Assembly (NCBI RefSeq): GCF_030816195.1
Contig: NZ_JAUSXS010000001.1
Location: forward strand, 2,255,501-2,319,500
Length of the DNA: 64,000 nucleotides
Source: Pseudomonas sp. W4I3
Lineage (GTDB): Bacteria; Pseudomonadota; Gammaproteobacteria; Pseudomonadales; Pseudomonadaceae
Direction of reading: 5' to 3'
Part shown: positions 9,856 to 19,143 of the stretch, piece by piece
Layout of the letters: each line of letters opens with the position of its first letter
Position numbering within the stretch: the first letter of the stretch is position 1
The notes under the pieces: model-generated
Told to the model about the DNA's origin: nothing
The model's database searches: none
The model's input: only the letters and a program-made list of their open reading frames with translations
Position numbers and translations under genes: made by a program

Positions 9856-10686
9856 ATGCATCCCGCAGCCGAACATTCGCCGCTGGGCAAGTCCAGTGAA
9901 TACATCTCCACTTACACCCCTTCGTTGCTATTCCCGATCCCTCGCGCCGCCAAGTGGGCTGAGCTGGGCCTGTGCGCCGAGACCCTGCCTTACAAGGGTG
10001 TGGACTTCTGGAACTGCTTTGAACTGTCCTGGTTGCTGCCGTCCGGTAAGCCGGTGGTGGCCATCGGTGAATTCAGCATCCCCGCCGACTCGCCGAACAT
10101 CATCGAGTCCAAGTCGTTCAAGCTGTACCTCAACTCGTTGAACCAGACAGCCTTTGCCGATACGCAGCGTCTGGAAGCGACCTTGCGCGAGGACCTCAGT
10201 GCGGCCGCCGGCAAGCCGGTCAGCGTGCGCATTCGCAGCCTGGCCGAGGTCGAGGCTGAAGGCGTGATGGCGTTGCCGGGCGTGTGCATCGATGAATTGG
10301 ATATCAACGTCAGCAGCTACGAGCACCCGCGTCCGGAATTGTTGCGCTGTGACGATTCGCGCGTGGTGGAAGAGAGCGTGCACAGCCACCTGCTCAAATC
10401 CAACTGCCCGGTTACCAGCCAACCCGATTGGGGCAGTGTGGCGGTGGAATATCGCGGTGCGGCGCTGGATCACGCCAGCCTGTTGGAATACCTGGTGAGC
10501 TTTCGCCAGCACTCGGATTTCCATGAACAGTGCGTGGAACGCATCTTCCTGGACCTGCAGCGTTTGCTCAAACCTGAGAAATTGACCGTGTACGCGCGGT
10601 ATGTGCGGCGGGGCGGGTTGGATATCAACCCGTATCGCAGTACCGAAGACGTGGCGTTCCAGAACGTACGCCTGGCGCGTCAGTAA
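9856..10686 (+). CDS. queF: NADPH-dependent 7-cyano-7-deazaguanine reductase
   Basis: 276 aa, the long (type II) form. It reduces preQ0 to preQ1 in queuosine synthesis. The QueF signature [15 protein letters not shown] and the catalytic Cys in [15 protein letters not shown] are present; the C-terminal half holds the second T-fold ([16 protein letters not shown] with the substrate-binding residues, and [12 protein letters not shown]). It is a single-gene unit followed by a REP element. Confidence 0.97.
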   Translation: MHPAAEHSPLGKSSEYISTYTPSLLFPIPRAAKWAELGLCAETLPYKGVDFWNCFELSWLLPSGKPVVAIGEFSIPADSPNIIESKSFKLYLNSLNQTAFADTQRLEATLREDLSAAAGKPVSVRIRSLAEVEAEGVMALPGVCIDELDINVSSYEHPRPELLRCDDSRVVEESVHSHLLKSNCPVTSQPDWGSVAVEYRGAALDHASLLEYLVSFRQHSDFHEQCVERIFLDLQRLLKPEKLTVYARYVRRGGLDINPYRSTEDVAFQNVRLARQ

Positions 10687-10703
10687 GCCTGGATACAAAA
10701 CCA

Positions 10704-10735
10704 CATGTGGGAGGGGGCTTGCCCCCTCCCACATT
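10704..10735. repeat. REP element
   Basis: TGTGGGAGGGGGCTTGCCCC followed by CTCCCACA forms one perfect imperfect-loop palindrome between the converging ends of queF and the DUF4404 gene. Confidence 0.88.
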
Positions 10736-10758
10736 TTGGATCGGTGCTTGGCGGCAGA

Positions 10759-11025
10759 TCAGATGCCGATATTGCCCAGCGTGATCACGATATTGCGCAA
10801 CGTTCCGGCAATGCCCGGATGGTCCAGTTCGAAGCCTTCCACCGCCCGGTTCACATCGTCGGCGATGCTGGGGGTCTGAGTGGCAGGTTCCAACTCAAGT
10901 TGCACGTCGAATTTGGCAATCAGCTCTTCAAGCGCTTCACGTTTTTCAGCGGGCAGCTCTGGATGATCTTCCAGCTGCTTGCGCACGATATCGGCCTGCT
11001 GTTGTAACTTCTCGCGATCAGGCAT
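10759..11025 (-). CDS. DUF4404 family protein
   Basis: 88 aa, cytoplasmic, mostly helical and acidic (MPDREKLQQQADIVRKQLED, PELPAEKREALEELIAKF), with a more hydrophobic tail (HPGIAGTLRNIVITLGNIGI). The pattern fits the small DUF4404 family found in Pseudomonas. No catalytic motif is visible and the role is unknown. GGAAAG lies upstream of the ATG at 11025. Confidence 0.85.
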   Translation of the reverse strand: MPDREKLQQQADIVRKQLEDHPELPAEKREALEELIAKFDVQLELEPATQTPSIADDVNRAVEGFELDHPGIAGTLRNIVITLGNIGI

Positions 11026-11136
11026 GACATTCTTTCCTTTTATCGATAGGCACTGGCATAGACCGCGGCACGCCGAGAAAGGTCTACGGGCTGGATTGTA
11101 GATTAATCCACAGCGGCCAAGCGTGCATGATCTCGA

Positions 11137-11745
11137 TCAGGGCTTCTCGCCTTTGAGCCGGCGCAGGCGGATGTCGGCCAGGCAGGTGCCGAGTTCACCG
11201 AGGTGATCAATGACAGAGTGCACGCCCAATCCATAGAGTGCCACGGTGGCCTTCCCGCGTTTGTGCTCGCGTTCCTTATCGCTCAGTGCCTGCCACTGCT
11301 GCGGCGCCACCCCGCACAGCGAACCGCAGGAGGCGAGGCCAATGGTCCACAACCCCGCATTCAGACCCGCTTGCAAAAGGCGCGGTTCGCCGCTGACCAG
11401 CACACAGCCTTCCAGACGCGTGATGTTCAGCTCCATCAAGGCTTGCCAGCAGGCGTGGGGCGCCGGCCAGCGAATGGCGCAGGGCGAGGCGGCCTTGAGC
11501 CAGGCGGGCAGGGTGGCGGCCAGTGGCGTTGTGATGGAGGCGGGCAGCTCATCCAGCCAGGCGCAGGGCACGCCTTGCTCCTTCAGACTGCGCAGGATTT
11601 TCAGCGCCCCAGGCGTGGCCTGGGAGTCGGGAGAGGGTGCGTCGCTACGGGCCCGGGAACCGAAATCCACCAGGCAGCCACTCAGCCCAAACAACACGGC
11701 AGTCAACGCGGGGGCAGTAGCGACGGCTATCTCGGCATGTGGCAT
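11137..11745 (-). CDS. Degenerate HAD-superfamily protein (PhnX-like)
   Basis: 202 aa. The start ALTAVLFGLSGCLVDFGSRA resembles phosphonoacetaldehyde hydrolase, where the motif reads LDWAGTTVDFGS, and the end HSVIDHLGELGTCLADIRLRRLKGE also fits that family. The nucleophile Asp of motif I is replaced by Phe (LFGLSG), so a hydrolase reaction seems unlikely. It stands alone, with mlaA starting about 195 bp away on the other strand. Confidence 0.72.
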   Translation of the reverse strand: MPHAEIAVATAPALTAVLFGLSGCLVDFGSRARSDAPSPDSQATPGALKILRSLKEQGVPCAWLDELPASITTPLAATLPAWLKAASPCAIRWPAPHACWQALMELNITRLEGCVLVSGEPRLLQAGLNAGLWTIGLASCGSLCGVAPQQWQALSDKEREHKRGKATVALYGLGVHSVIDHLGELGTCLADIRLRRLKGEKP

Positions 11746-11940
11746 CTGAACGTCCCTGAAATAATTGCAACGCTATCGGGGCGGCATGACAGGTGCATGA
11801 CATCGGCGGAATTTGTAGGAATTTTGTGCAAATCATGAAAGTCGTTTCCTTGCGACTGCCTAAATCGACACTTCCGTCATATACTGACGGCCTTATTCAG
11901 GGCATAGCGCCCATGACAGACCATCCAAGGAGCAAAAGCT

Positions 11941-12630
11941 ATGCGCTGGAGCCAGTATTTCGCTCAGCTGTCGGTGTGTGCCACCGTCCTGTTGGCACCG
12001 TTCGCCGCCCAAGCAGCGACGGAAGACGACCCATGGGAAAGCGTCAACCGCCCGATCTTCACCTTCAACGACACCGTTGACACCTACGCGCTCAAGCCAA
12101 TCGCCCAGGGCTATCAGTTCGTCACCCCGCAATTCGTGCAGGACGGCGTTCACAACTTCTTCCGCAACATCGGCGATGTCGGCAACCTGGCCAACAACGT
12201 CCTGCAGCTCAAACCGCACAATGCAGGCGTCGACACGGCCCGCCTGCTGGTCAACACCACGTTCGGCGTGCTGGGCTTCATTGATGTCGGCACCAAAATG
12301 GGGCTGCAGCGCAGCGACGAAGACTTCGGCCAAACCCTCGGCTACTGGGGCGTTGGCAGCGGTCCCTACGTGATGATCCCGCTGCTGGGCCCAAGCACCT
12401 TGCGTGATGCGCCGTCCAAGTACGTGGACAGCTACACCCAACCGTACCGCTACATGAACGATATCGGCTGGCGCAACAGCACCTTTGGCCTGAACATCGT
12501 CGATGTGCGTGCCAGCCTGCTCGACAGCGAGAAGCTGATCAGCGGCGACAAGTACACCTTTATCCGTAACGCCTATCTGCAGAACCGTGAATTCAAGGTC
12601 AAGGACGGCAAGGTCGTCGACGACTTTTAA
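11941..12630 (+). CDS. mlaA: MlaA/VacJ family outer-membrane lipid-asymmetry protein
   Basis: 229 aa. MlaA works with OmpC/OmpF-type porins to remove phospholipid from the outer leaflet and hand it to MlaC. The family core is clear: DDPWESVNRPIFTFNDTVD, DTARLLVNTTFGVLGFIDV, GYWGVGSGPYVMIPLLGPSTLRD and DSYTQPY. The signal peptide is cut near AAQA; the only early Cys (QLSVC) has Val before it, so a normal lipobox is not evident. CAAGGAG precedes the ATG, and a terminator hairpin follows. Confidence 0.93.
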   Translation: MRWSQYFAQLSVCATVLLAPFAAQAATEDDPWESVNRPIFTFNDTVDTYALKPIAQGYQFVTPQFVQDGVHNFFRNIGDVGNLANNVLQLKPHNAGVDTARLLVNTTFGVLGFIDVGTKMGLQRSDEDFGQTLGYWGVGSGPYVMIPLLGPSTLRDAPSKYVDSYTQPYRYMNDIGWRNSTFGLNIVDVRASLLDSEKLISGDKYTFIRNAYLQNREFKVKDGKVVDDF

Positions 12631-12649
12631 GCTGTGACGTTTTGAAACG

Positions 12650-12681
12650 AAAAAGGCGACCTGTGCACGGTCGCCTTTTTT
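12650..12681. terminator. Bidirectional terminator between mlaA and pilZ
   Basis: AAAAAGGCGACC pairs with GGTCGCCTTTTT around TGTGCAC, giving A and T tracts on both sides. It serves the two converging genes. Confidence 0.88.
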
Positions 12682-12692
12682 GTGGGCGCTGA

Positions 12693-12998
12693 TCAGCGCA
12701 TTTTCAGAATCCTGAGGCCCAGGTGCTGCTCGTCGCCCGCCGCCTTGGTCCACACCACCTCGGTATCGGCCTCGAGCCCCTTGAGTGCGGCGTGCTCTGA
12801 ATCGATGCGCACGGTCAGCAAGTCGCCCACGCTGAACTGGCGCGGTGCCTGCACCTGCATGCCGGAGCTGGAAAGGTCCAGGCAGACCCCTGTAATCTCC
12901 TGCCCGGCGTGGATCAAGGACACATCGGCATCAACCCGCATGCGGATGAAATCGCGTTTTTCGGCGTAGTCGCGCTCGTGTTCGCTCACAGCATCCAT
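12693..12998 (-). CDS. PilZ-domain protein
   Basis: 101 aa, a single PilZ domain. RDFIRMRVDADVSL supplies the Arg-rich entry (here KRDFIRMR) and DLSSSGMQV is the canonical DxSxxG loop for c-di-GMP binding. Unlike the PilZ protein at 2949 this copy keeps the binding motif. It lies between mlaA and the RssB-like module; its target is unknown. Confidence 0.9.
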   Translation of the reverse strand: MDAVSEHERDYAEKRDFIRMRVDADVSLIHAGQEITGVCLDLSSSGMQVQAPRQFSVGDLLTVRIDSEHAALKGLEADTEVVWTKAAGDEQHLGLRILKMR

Positions 12999-13265
12999 CC
13001 TTACTTTGCGTTGTGGTGGTGAGCGTTCTTATAACTCCCGGTGATTTGCGGTGTAAAGACGTCCGGCGACCATCGGCATGAGCTTGAAACCCCTCACGGA
13101 TGGGAGTACCGTCTGCGCCTTAGAAGGGCACCTCTGCTTTACCGTTGTGCATGGGCTAAATCCCAATGCTTTGTAGGACAGAGAGGCTAGAAAGCGAATC
13201 CAGTACGTGAGCCCGGCCATTGCCGAGCCGCCTACGCCAACCTAATTCTGGCGCCGTTTGCCCAC

Positions 13266-14447
13266 ATGCAAAAAACCAGTGCCACGCTGCTGATAATCGA
13301 TGACGACGAAGTAGTGCGCGCGAGTCTCGCGGCCTATTTGGAAGACAGTGGCTTCAGCGTCCTGCAGGCCGGCAACGGCCAACAGGGTCTCCAGGTATTC
13401 GAGCGCGACAAGCCCGACCTTGTGATCTGCGACTTGCGCATGCCCCAAATGGGCGGCCTCGAGCTGATTCGCCAGGTGACCGAGCTCGCCCCGCAGACGC
13501 CGGTGATTGTCGTGTCCGGTGCCGGGGTCATGAATGACGCCGTTGAAGCCCTGCGCCTGGGCGCCGCCGATTACCTGATCAAACCCCTGGAAGACCTTGC
13601 GGTGCTGGAGCACTCGGTGCGCCGCGCCCTGGACCGTGCACGCCTGCTGGTCGAAAACCAGCGCTACCGCGAAAAGCTCGAAACCGCCAACCGCGAGCTC
13701 GAAGCCAGCCTGAACTTGCTCCAAGAGGATCAGAACGCCGGTCGCCAGGTGCAGATGAACATGCTGCCGGTCAGCCCTTGGACCATTGATGAGTTCAAGT
13801 TTGCCCACCAGATCATCCCGTCGTTGTACCTGTCGGGCGATTTTGTCGACTATTTCCGTGTGGATGAGCGGCGCGTGGCGTTCTACCTGGCCGACGTCTC
13901 TGGCCACGGTGCTTCCTCAGCTTTTGTTACCGTGTTGTTGAAATTCATGACAACGCGGTTATTGTTTGAATCCAAGCGCAACGGTACCTTGCCGGAGTTC
14001 ACCCCCTCCGAGGTGCTGGGCCACATCAACCGGGGCCTGATCAGCTGCAAGCTGGGCAAGCACGTGACGATGGTGGGCGGCGTGATCGATGAAGAAACCG
14101 GTCTTTTGACCTACAGCATCGGCGGTCACCTGCCGATGCCGGTTTTATACACTCCTGACAGTGTGCGTTACCTGGAAGGGCGTGGCCTGCCGGTGGGCTT
14201 GTTCAATGAAGCCACCTACGAAGACCACATCCTGGAACTGCCGCCGACCTTCAGCCTGACGCTGATGTCCGACGGTATCCTGGACCTGCTTCCAGAGCCT
14301 ACACTCAAAGAGAAAGAAGCCGCCTTGCCCCAAAAGGTCAAGTCGGCGGGCGGCAGCCTGGATGGTCTGCGGCAGGTTTTTGGATTGGCCACGCTAGGGG
14401 AGATGCCGGATGATATCGCCCTATTGGTGTTGAGCAGGAATCTTTGA
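13266..14447 (+). CDS. Response regulator with PP2C-type phosphatase domain (RssB-like)
   Basis: 393 aa. Receiver domain at residues 8-120 with the acceptor Asp in LVICDLRMPQMGG and the Lys in ADYLIKPLEDL, then a coiled-coil linker (EKLETANRELEASLNLLQEDQ), then a SpoIIE/PP2C phosphatase domain (YLSGDFVDYFRVDERRVAFYLADVSGHGASSAF, later GLFNEATYEDHILELPPTFSLTLMSDGILD). It would act on the phosphorylated STAS protein of the next gene in a partner-switch controlling stress or biofilm behaviour. The stop overlaps the next start (TGATG). Confidence 0.92.
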   Translation: MQKTSATLLIIDDDEVVRASLAAYLEDSGFSVLQAGNGQQGLQVFERDKPDLVICDLRMPQMGGLELIRQVTELAPQTPVIVVSGAGVMNDAVEALRLGAADYLIKPLEDLAVLEHSVRRALDRARLLVENQRYREKLETANRELEASLNLLQEDQNAGRQVQMNMLPVSPWTIDEFKFAHQIIPSLYLSGDFVDYFRVDERRVAFYLADVSGHGASSAFVTVLLKFMTTRLLFESKRNGTLPEFTPSEVLGHINRGLISCKLGKHVTMVGGVIDEETGLLTYSIGGHLPMPVLYTPDSVRYLEGRGLPVGLFNEATYEDHILELPPTFSLTLMSDGILDLLPEPTLKEKEAALPQKVKSAGGSLDGLRQVFGLATLGEMPDDIALLVLSRNL

Positions 14448-14929
14448 TGAGTACCGGAAGAATCCAATTCGCCGAGCAAGACGGGACCTTCGTCCTCAAG
14501 TTTGTCGGTGAAGTGCGCCTGACCTTGTGTTCGGCGCTGGATGCGACGATTGAGCGGATCTTCACAGCGCTGAACTTCTCGGCGATCGTGATCGATCTGA
14601 CCGAAACCCGCAGCATCGATAGCACCACCCTGGGCCTGTTGGCCAAGTTGTCCATTCTGTCTCGGCAGAAGGTCGGCCTGCTGCCGACCGTCGTCACCAC
14701 CCACGAAGACATCACCCGGCTGCTGCAGTCCATGGGTTTTGACCAGGTGTTCAACATCGTTGACCGCCCGATCCCCTGCCCGGAATGCCTGACCGACCTG
14801 CCTTCCCAGGATCAGTCCGAGGAAATCGTACGGGTCAAGGTGCTGGAAGCGCACAAGATCCTGATGGGCTTGAACGAGTCCAATCGCGAAGCCTTCCACG
14901 ACCTCGTCAACGCCCTCGAACGCCACTGA
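14447..14929 (+). CDS. STAS-domain anti-sigma factor antagonist
   Basis: 160 aa. The STAS domain carries the phosphorylatable serine region TETRSIDSTTLGLLAKLS. The C-terminal part holds a CPEC-like pair (RPIPCPECLTD). It is translated from ATG 14447, overlapping the phosphatase stop by one base, so the two are made together. The likely role is binding an anti-sigma partner when dephosphorylated by the upstream protein. No anti-sigma kinase is in the window. Confidence 0.9.
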   Translation: MSTGRIQFAEQDGTFVLKFVGEVRLTLCSALDATIERIFTALNFSAIVIDLTETRSIDSTTLGLLAKLSILSRQKVGLLPTVVTTHEDITRLLQSMGFDQVFNIVDRPIPCPECLTDLPSQDQSEEIVRVKVLEAHKILMGLNESNREAFHDLVNALERH

Positions 14930-14950
14930 CCCCCACTTGAATGCAATCAA

Positions 14951-15043
14951 AATGTGGGAGGGGGCTTGCCCCCGATAGCGGTGTGTCAGTTATGAATAGC
15001 TGACTGACACTCTGCCATCGGGGGCAAGCCCCCTCCCACATTG
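14951..15043. repeat. REP pair (inverted)
   Basis: AATGTGGGAGGGGGCTTGCC and its inverse GGGGGCAAGCCCCCTCCCAC flank about 35 bp that contain a TCAGTTATGAATAGCTGACTGA dyad-like centre. It lies after the STAS gene and before the tal terminator. Confidence 0.9.
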
Positions 15044-15073
15044 ACCTGCGACAGGCTTGAGACCGGCGCACAC

Positions 15074-15111
15074 AAAAAAAGGGCGGCACCCGCGAAGGTG
15101 CCGCCCTTTTT
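15074..15111. terminator. Bidirectional terminator after tal
   Basis: GGGCGGCACC (15081-15090) pairs with GGTGCCGCCC (15097-15106), flanked by A7 and T5. Confidence 0.93.
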
Positions 15112-15123
15112 GCCGACTAGGCT

Positions 15124-16050
15124 TTACAGCTTGGCCGACAACAACGCCTCCAGCTTCTCCTGGTCCCGAGCAAACTGACGAATCCCCTCCGCCAGCTTCT
15201 CAGTTGCCATCGCATCCTCGTTGGACTCCCAGCGGAACTGCGCTTCAGTCATGTGCACCCGCGCTTCACCGGCGTGGCCTGGCGACAACTTGCGCTCCAG
15301 CTTGCCTTCATCGGCCGCCAGCTTCTCCAGCAAATCCGGGCTGATGGTCAAGCGATCGCAACCCGCCAACTCCTCGATCTGGCTCAGGTTACGGAAGCTC
15401 GCACCCATCACTACAGTCTTATAGCCATTGGCCTTGTAGTAGTTGTAAATACGCGTTACCGACTGCACGCCCGGGTCATCGGAACCGGTGTAGTCGTTGC
15501 CGTTGGCCTTCTTGTACCAGTCGTAGATACGGCCCACGAACGGCGAGATCAGGAATACACCCGCTTCAGCACACGCCACGGCCTGAGCGAAGGAGAACAG
15601 CAGCGTCAGGTTGGTCTGGATGCCTTCTTTTTCCAGCTTTTCCGCGGCGCGGATCCCTTCCCAAGTGGAAGCGATCTTGATCAGCACACGATCACGGCTA
15701 ACGCCGGCCTTGTCGTACAGGTCGATCAGACGATGCGCACGCTTGAGAATAGCGCCCTCGTCGAACGACAAGCGGGCATCCACTTCAGTGGAAATACGGC
15801 CCGGTACGACTTTAAGGATTTCCTGGCCTACCGCCACCGCGAAACGGTCACTGGCCAGGCCCACGTCGCCGTTGCAGTCCTGCACACATTCATCCAGCAG
15901 CTTGGCATAGCCTGCGATCGACGCAGCCTTGAGCAGCAGGGAAGGGTTGGTCGTAGCGTCTTGCGGCTTGAGCTTGGCGAGCGTGGAGAAATCGCCGGTA
16001 TCGGCTACAACGGTGGTGAATTGCTTGAGTTGTTCCAGCTTGGAAGTCAT
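15124..16050 (-). CDS. tal: Transaldolase
   Basis: 308 aa, transferring a dihydroxyacetone unit between sedoheptulose-7-phosphate and glyceraldehyde-3-phosphate in the pentose phosphate pathway. Start at ATG 16050 ([21 protein letters not shown]). Family motifs: [28 protein letters not shown], and [22 protein letters not shown], which holds the Schiff-base lysine (LIKIAST). Length and ends are normal. A terminator follows and REP DNA precedes it. Confidence 0.97.
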   Translation of the reverse strand: MTSKLEQLKQFTTVVADTGDFSTLAKLKPQDATTNPSLLLKAASIAGYAKLLDECVQDCNGDVGLASDRFAVAVGQEILKVVPGRISTEVDARLSFDEGAILKRAHRLIDLYDKAGVSRDRVLIKIASTWEGIRAAEKLEKEGIQTNLTLLFSFAQAVACAEAGVFLISPFVGRIYDWYKKANGNDYTGSDDPGVQSVTRIYNYYKANGYKTVVMGASFRNLSQIEELAGCDRLTISPDLLEKLAADEGKLERKLSPGHAGEARVHMTEAQFRWESNEDAMATEKLAEGIRQFARDQEKLEALLSAKL

Positions 16051-16231
16051 GGGCGTGCTCTGTCCTGTGGGTCTGATGACATTACCCGAGCGCTGGCAGG
16101 CGCTCAAGGGCGCAAATGCGATAGGTCGTTTGCGAGGGCAATAACCTGAAAACAGCCGTTTGAATGGCGGCCGTACTGCTCAATAGGAGGGCAAAACCGC
16201 CGGCAGGTTCAACACAACTGCCCGATGACAC

Positions 16232-16318
16232 GCAGATCAAACTGGGGAGCTGGCTTGCCTGCCATACCCCTGACACACACTGCACCAAATGGGGGAGGGG
16301 GCTTGCCCCTGATAGCAA
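16232..16318. repeat. REP pair, one half degenerate
   Basis: ATGGGGGAGGGGGCTTGCCC at 16289 is a normal REP unit; ACTGGGGAGCTGGCTTGCCT at 16239 is a diverged partner. The pair fills the gap between tal and dusA. Confidence 0.75.
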
Positions 16319-16422
16319 TGTGTCAGCCAATCCATAACCCACTGACCCCCGGCAAGCTACCCAGTCACCGCCCTTCCAACAACTCCCCAGCCTGGTCCAG
16401 CAACGCCAACGGATCCGCCGCC

Positions 16423-17376
16423 TTATGAATATCCACCGACAACAACTGCCTGAACCTGCGCGCCCCCCGGAAAACCAGTGCCTAACCCCAACACATGCCG
16501 CGTAATGTGATGCATCGTCCCACCACTGGCCAAATGCTCAGCAATATAAGGCCGCAATTGCGCCAACGCCTCAGCACGGCTAATCACCGGCGCCTCACTA
16601 CCAAACAACCGCTGATCCACCTCCGCCAGCAGATACGGATTGTGATAAGCCTCCCGCCCCAGCATCACCCCGTCAAACGTCTGCAAGTGCTCCTGGCACT
16701 GCTCCAACGTCTTGATCCCACCGTTGAGAATAAACTCAAGCTCCGGGAAATCCTGCTTCAACTGCGCCGCCACGTCATAGCGCAACGGCGGAATGTCCCG
16801 ATTCTCCTTCGGCGACAACCCCTCCAGAATCGCAATCCGCGCATGCACGGTAAAACTGGTGCAACCGGCGTCCCTCACCGTGCCGACGAAATCACACAAC
16901 TCGGCATAACTGTCCCGCCCATTGATGCCGATACGATGCTTCACCGTCACCGGAATCGACACCGCATCGCGCATCGCCTTCACGCAATCGGCAACCAGGG
17001 CAGGGTGCGCCATGAGGATCGCGCCGATCATATTGTTCTGCACACGGTCGCTGGGGCAGCCGACGTTCAGATTCACTTCGTCGTAACCGGCCGCCTCGGC
17101 CATACGGGCGCACGCGGCCAGATCGGCGGGAACACTGCCGCCCAACTGCAGCGCCAAGGGGTGCTCGGCTTCGTTGTGACGCAGGAAGCGCTCGTGGTCG
17201 CCATGGAGGATCGCGCCAGTGGTGACCATCTCGGTGTAGAGCAGGGCGTGCTTGGAGAGCAGGCGCAGGAAGTACCGGCAGTGGCGGTCGGTCCAGTCCA
17301 TCATGGGGGCAACGCTAAAGCGCCGAGACAGTGCGGGGCTTGATTCTGCTGGGCTAAAGCTTTGTTTATCTAGCAT
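16423..17376 (-). CDS. dusA: tRNA-dihydrouridine synthase A, C-terminal frameshift
   Basis: FMN enzyme that reduces U20/U20a in tRNA. I choose ATG 17376 ([20 protein letters not shown]) with GAG upstream; TTG 17385 is an alternative. The core is intact: [29 protein letters not shown] with the catalytic Cys, and KHRIGI. The end is not: C6 at 16463-16468 (G6 in the gene) carries one base too many, so the frame runs to a foreign tail ending GGYS at 16423. Dropping one G restores an end reading [20 protein letters not shown] and stopping at 16365-16367. The first ~18 codons come from prophage A, which is integrated here. Confidence 0.93.
   Translation of the reverse strand: MLDKQSFSPAESSPALSRRFSVAPMMDWTDRHCRYFLRLLSKHALLYTEMVTTGAILHGDHERFLRHNEAEHPLALQLGGSVPADLAACARMAEAAGYDEVNLNVGCPSDRVQNNMIGAILMAHPALVADCVKAMRDAVSIPVTVKHRIGINGRDSYAELCDFVGTVRDAGCTSFTVHARIAILEGLSPKENRDIPPLRYDVAAQLKQDFPELEFILNGGIKTLEQCQEHLQTFDGVMLGREAYHNPYLLAEVDQRLFGSEAPVISRAEALAQLRPYIAEHLASGGTMHHITRHVLGLGTGFPGGAQVQAVVVGGYS
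17291..17330. other. attL-side core of the dusA attachment site
   Basis: CCAGTCCATCATGGGGGC encodes APMMDW of DusA on the minus strand. The same core recurs at 55462 and 60550 as CCAATCCATCATGGGGGC; the longest stretch shared by all three is TCCATCATGGGGGC. dusA is a known target for a family of phage integrases (established knowledge), and the integrase gene starts about 180 bp away. Confidence 0.85.
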
Positions 17377-17434
17377 TTTTCTCAACGTGTTCTAGGCGTG
17401 TTTTCGGGCGTTTTCAGGCGTTTTTCAGGTCTCG

Positions 17435-17472
17435 GTGGTACGATGTACCACTTCAAAACTGACGCGTACCAC
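17435..17472. promoter_or_regulatory. Left arm-type integrase sites (candidate)
   Basis: GTGGTAC-GAT-GTACCAC forms an inverted pair at 17435-17451, and a third GTACCAC sits at 17466. The same heptamer occurs twice near the right end (55386, 55397), which is the layout of integrase arm sites. They lie between the core site and the integrase ATG, so they could also control int. Confidence 0.55.
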
Positions 17473-17479
17473 TTTCAAT

Positions 17480-18631
17480 ATGGCGACTATCAGGGCAAGA
17501 AAACTGGCGGATGGGACTGTGAGCTACACGGCACAGATCCGCATCAAGCGCGACGGATTGCAAGTCTACCAAGAGAGCCAGACCTTCGCCCGAAAACAGG
17601 CCGCGCAGGCTTGGGCACGTAAGCGTGAGTCGGAGCTGGATGAGCCTGGTGCGATCGAGCGCGCAAACCGTAAGGGTGCCACGCTCAAAGAGATGACCGA
17701 CCGCTACCTCGTCGAAGTTGAGAAAGCCAAGCCGCTGGGCAAAACCAAGCGCGGTACGCTCAATGCGATTGGCGAGACTTACCTTGGAAAGTTGACCGAT
17801 ACGGATATCAACACCCAGTGCCTGGTCGATTACGCACTCTGGCGGATGAGTGCGGAAGGCGGTGGTGTTCAGCCACAAACCGCCGGCAACGACCTGGCGC
17901 ACCTCGGCGCTGTGCTGGCGATTGCCAAAGACGCATGGGGCTATCAAGTCGATCCGCTCGCCATGGGCGGTGCGCGGCGTGTGTTACGCAAGCTGGGCTA
18001 CAACCTAAAAAGTCGTGAGCGTGACCGCCGGCCAACACTGGATGAGCTGGGAAGCGTGCTGACGCACTACCAGGCCATGCAGGCGAGGCGGCCGACCGTC
18101 ATATGTATGCTGAAGGTTGTGGGCTTTGCCCTGTTCTCCACCCGCCGGCTCGATGAGATCACCCGGATTCGCTGGGCAGACCTCGACGAGGCCGGCCAGC
18201 GAGTGCTGGTGCGTGACATGAAAAATCCAGGGCAAAAGATCGGCAACGATGTTTGGTGTTACCTGCCGGACGAGGCGTGGCAGATCCTCCAGACAATGCC
18301 GAAGGCCGGCGAAGATATATTCCCCTATAGCCCTGAGTCGATCTCCACGTCCTGGACGAAAGCCTGCAAGTTTCTGGAAATCCAGGACCTGCACTTCCAC
18401 GACCTTCGGCATGAAGGCATCAGCCGCCTGTTTGAAATGAGTTGGGACATCCCGCGTGTGGCGAGTGTTTCCGGCCATCGGGATTGGAATTCGATGCGGC
18501 GATACACCCACCTGCGGGGCAAGGGGGATCGCTATTTGGGATGGGAGTGGCACGACAAGATATTGAGGGCGCCCGTCCAACTGGGCGCCGCGTCAATGAA
18601 ATGGCTCAAACGACGTGTTTTAACCCGTTGA
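17480..18631 (+). CDS. int: Tyrosine recombinase (prophage integrase, dusA-specific type)
   Basis: 383 aa from ATG 17480 (MATIRARKLADGTVSYTAQI). An arm-binding domain fills the first ~60 residues, then the core-binding domain. Catalytic residues: Arg in STRRLDEITRIRW (222/223), H307xxR310 in HFHDLRHE, His 333 in SGHRDW, and the nucleophile Tyr 342 in RRYTHL. Position beside a dusA attachment core makes dusA the target. Its end overlaps the end of the PrtN-like gene on the other strand by 26 bp. Confidence 0.95.
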   Translation: MATIRARKLADGTVSYTAQIRIKRDGLQVYQESQTFARKQAAQAWARKRESELDEPGAIERANRKGATLKEMTDRYLVEVEKAKPLGKTKRGTLNAIGETYLGKLTDTDINTQCLVDYALWRMSAEGGGVQPQTAGNDLAHLGAVLAIAKDAWGYQVDPLAMGGARRVLRKLGYNLKSRERDRRPTLDELGSVLTHYQAMQARRPTVICMLKVVGFALFSTRRLDEITRIRWADLDEAGQRVLVRDMKNPGQKIGNDVWCYLPDEAWQILQTMPKAGEDIFPYSPESISTSWTKACKFLEIQDLHFHDLRHEGISRLFEMSWDIPRVASVSGHRDWNSMRRYTHLRGKGDRYLGWEWHDKILRAPVQLGAASMKWLKRRVLTR

Positions 18632-18881
18632 GCTGGTTGTGCTCTTTAACCGCTGCGGCGCGTTGCAGGTCGAGGTAAGCCGCCAGGTCGGTGAGGTGGA
18701 CGCCCTTCGCCGACTTCTGACTCGGCTCCAGTCGCGTGATGGGCAACTTGATCTGACCACTCATTACCTTGCGCTGGAACATGTCCGGCGTGAGGTGGGT
18801 GAAATAATCCCGGCACACCAGCTCCAGCGAGATAATCGCCTGACCATCATATTGGGCCATCAGGATAAAGGCTGTGTTCAT
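18606..18881 (-). CDS. PrtN-like pyocin/prophage activator
   Basis: 91 aa. MNTAFILMAQYDGQAIISLE, CRDYFTHLTPDMFQRKVMSGQIKLP and SQKSAKGVHLTDLAAYLD match the PrtN family, which in P. aeruginosa switches on pyocin genes after DNA damage. Here it is the last gene of the early operon. Because the phage also has an Ogr-type activator, its own targets are uncertain. GGGAG precedes the ATG. Confidence 0.87.
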   Translation of the reverse strand: MNTAFILMAQYDGQAIISLELVCRDYFTHLTPDMFQRKVMSGQIKLPITRLEPSQKSAKGVHLTDLAAYLDLQRAAAVKEHNQLNGLKHVV

Positions 18882-18891
18882 GGTGACTCCC

Positions 18892-19143
18892 TCACATCCA
18901 AAAGGCTTGATTAATGAATGCCGGCTGAGCCCTGTTTTTCATAGACTTCACGCCATCATCCTGTATCTCGCAAACGAAGCGATGCCGCTTCCGGTTCAGC
19001 GCAGTAAGGGCCTCCGTCAGGCCGGGCACGACGTCGGCGCAGTGCTCGTAGGCGTGAGGGCCGCTCCAGCTATCAGTTCTCATCACCTGGCAATCTGTTC
19101 GGGTCGCATCCGCGCACAGGTAAAACAGCAGGAAAACAGTCAT
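18892..19143 (-). CDS. Hypothetical prophage protein, possibly exported
   Basis: 83 aa, not recognised. The first residues (MTVFLLFYLCADA) could be a short membrane or signal segment; four cysteines follow (DCQV, HCADV, CEIQ). Its ATG overlaps the stop of the PAPS-reductase-like gene (ATGA), so it is made as part of that operon. Confidence 0.6.
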   Translation of the reverse strand: MTVFLLFYLCADATRTDCQVMRTDSWSGPHAYEHCADVVPGLTEALTALNRKRHRFVCEIQDDGVKSMKNRAQPAFINQAFWM

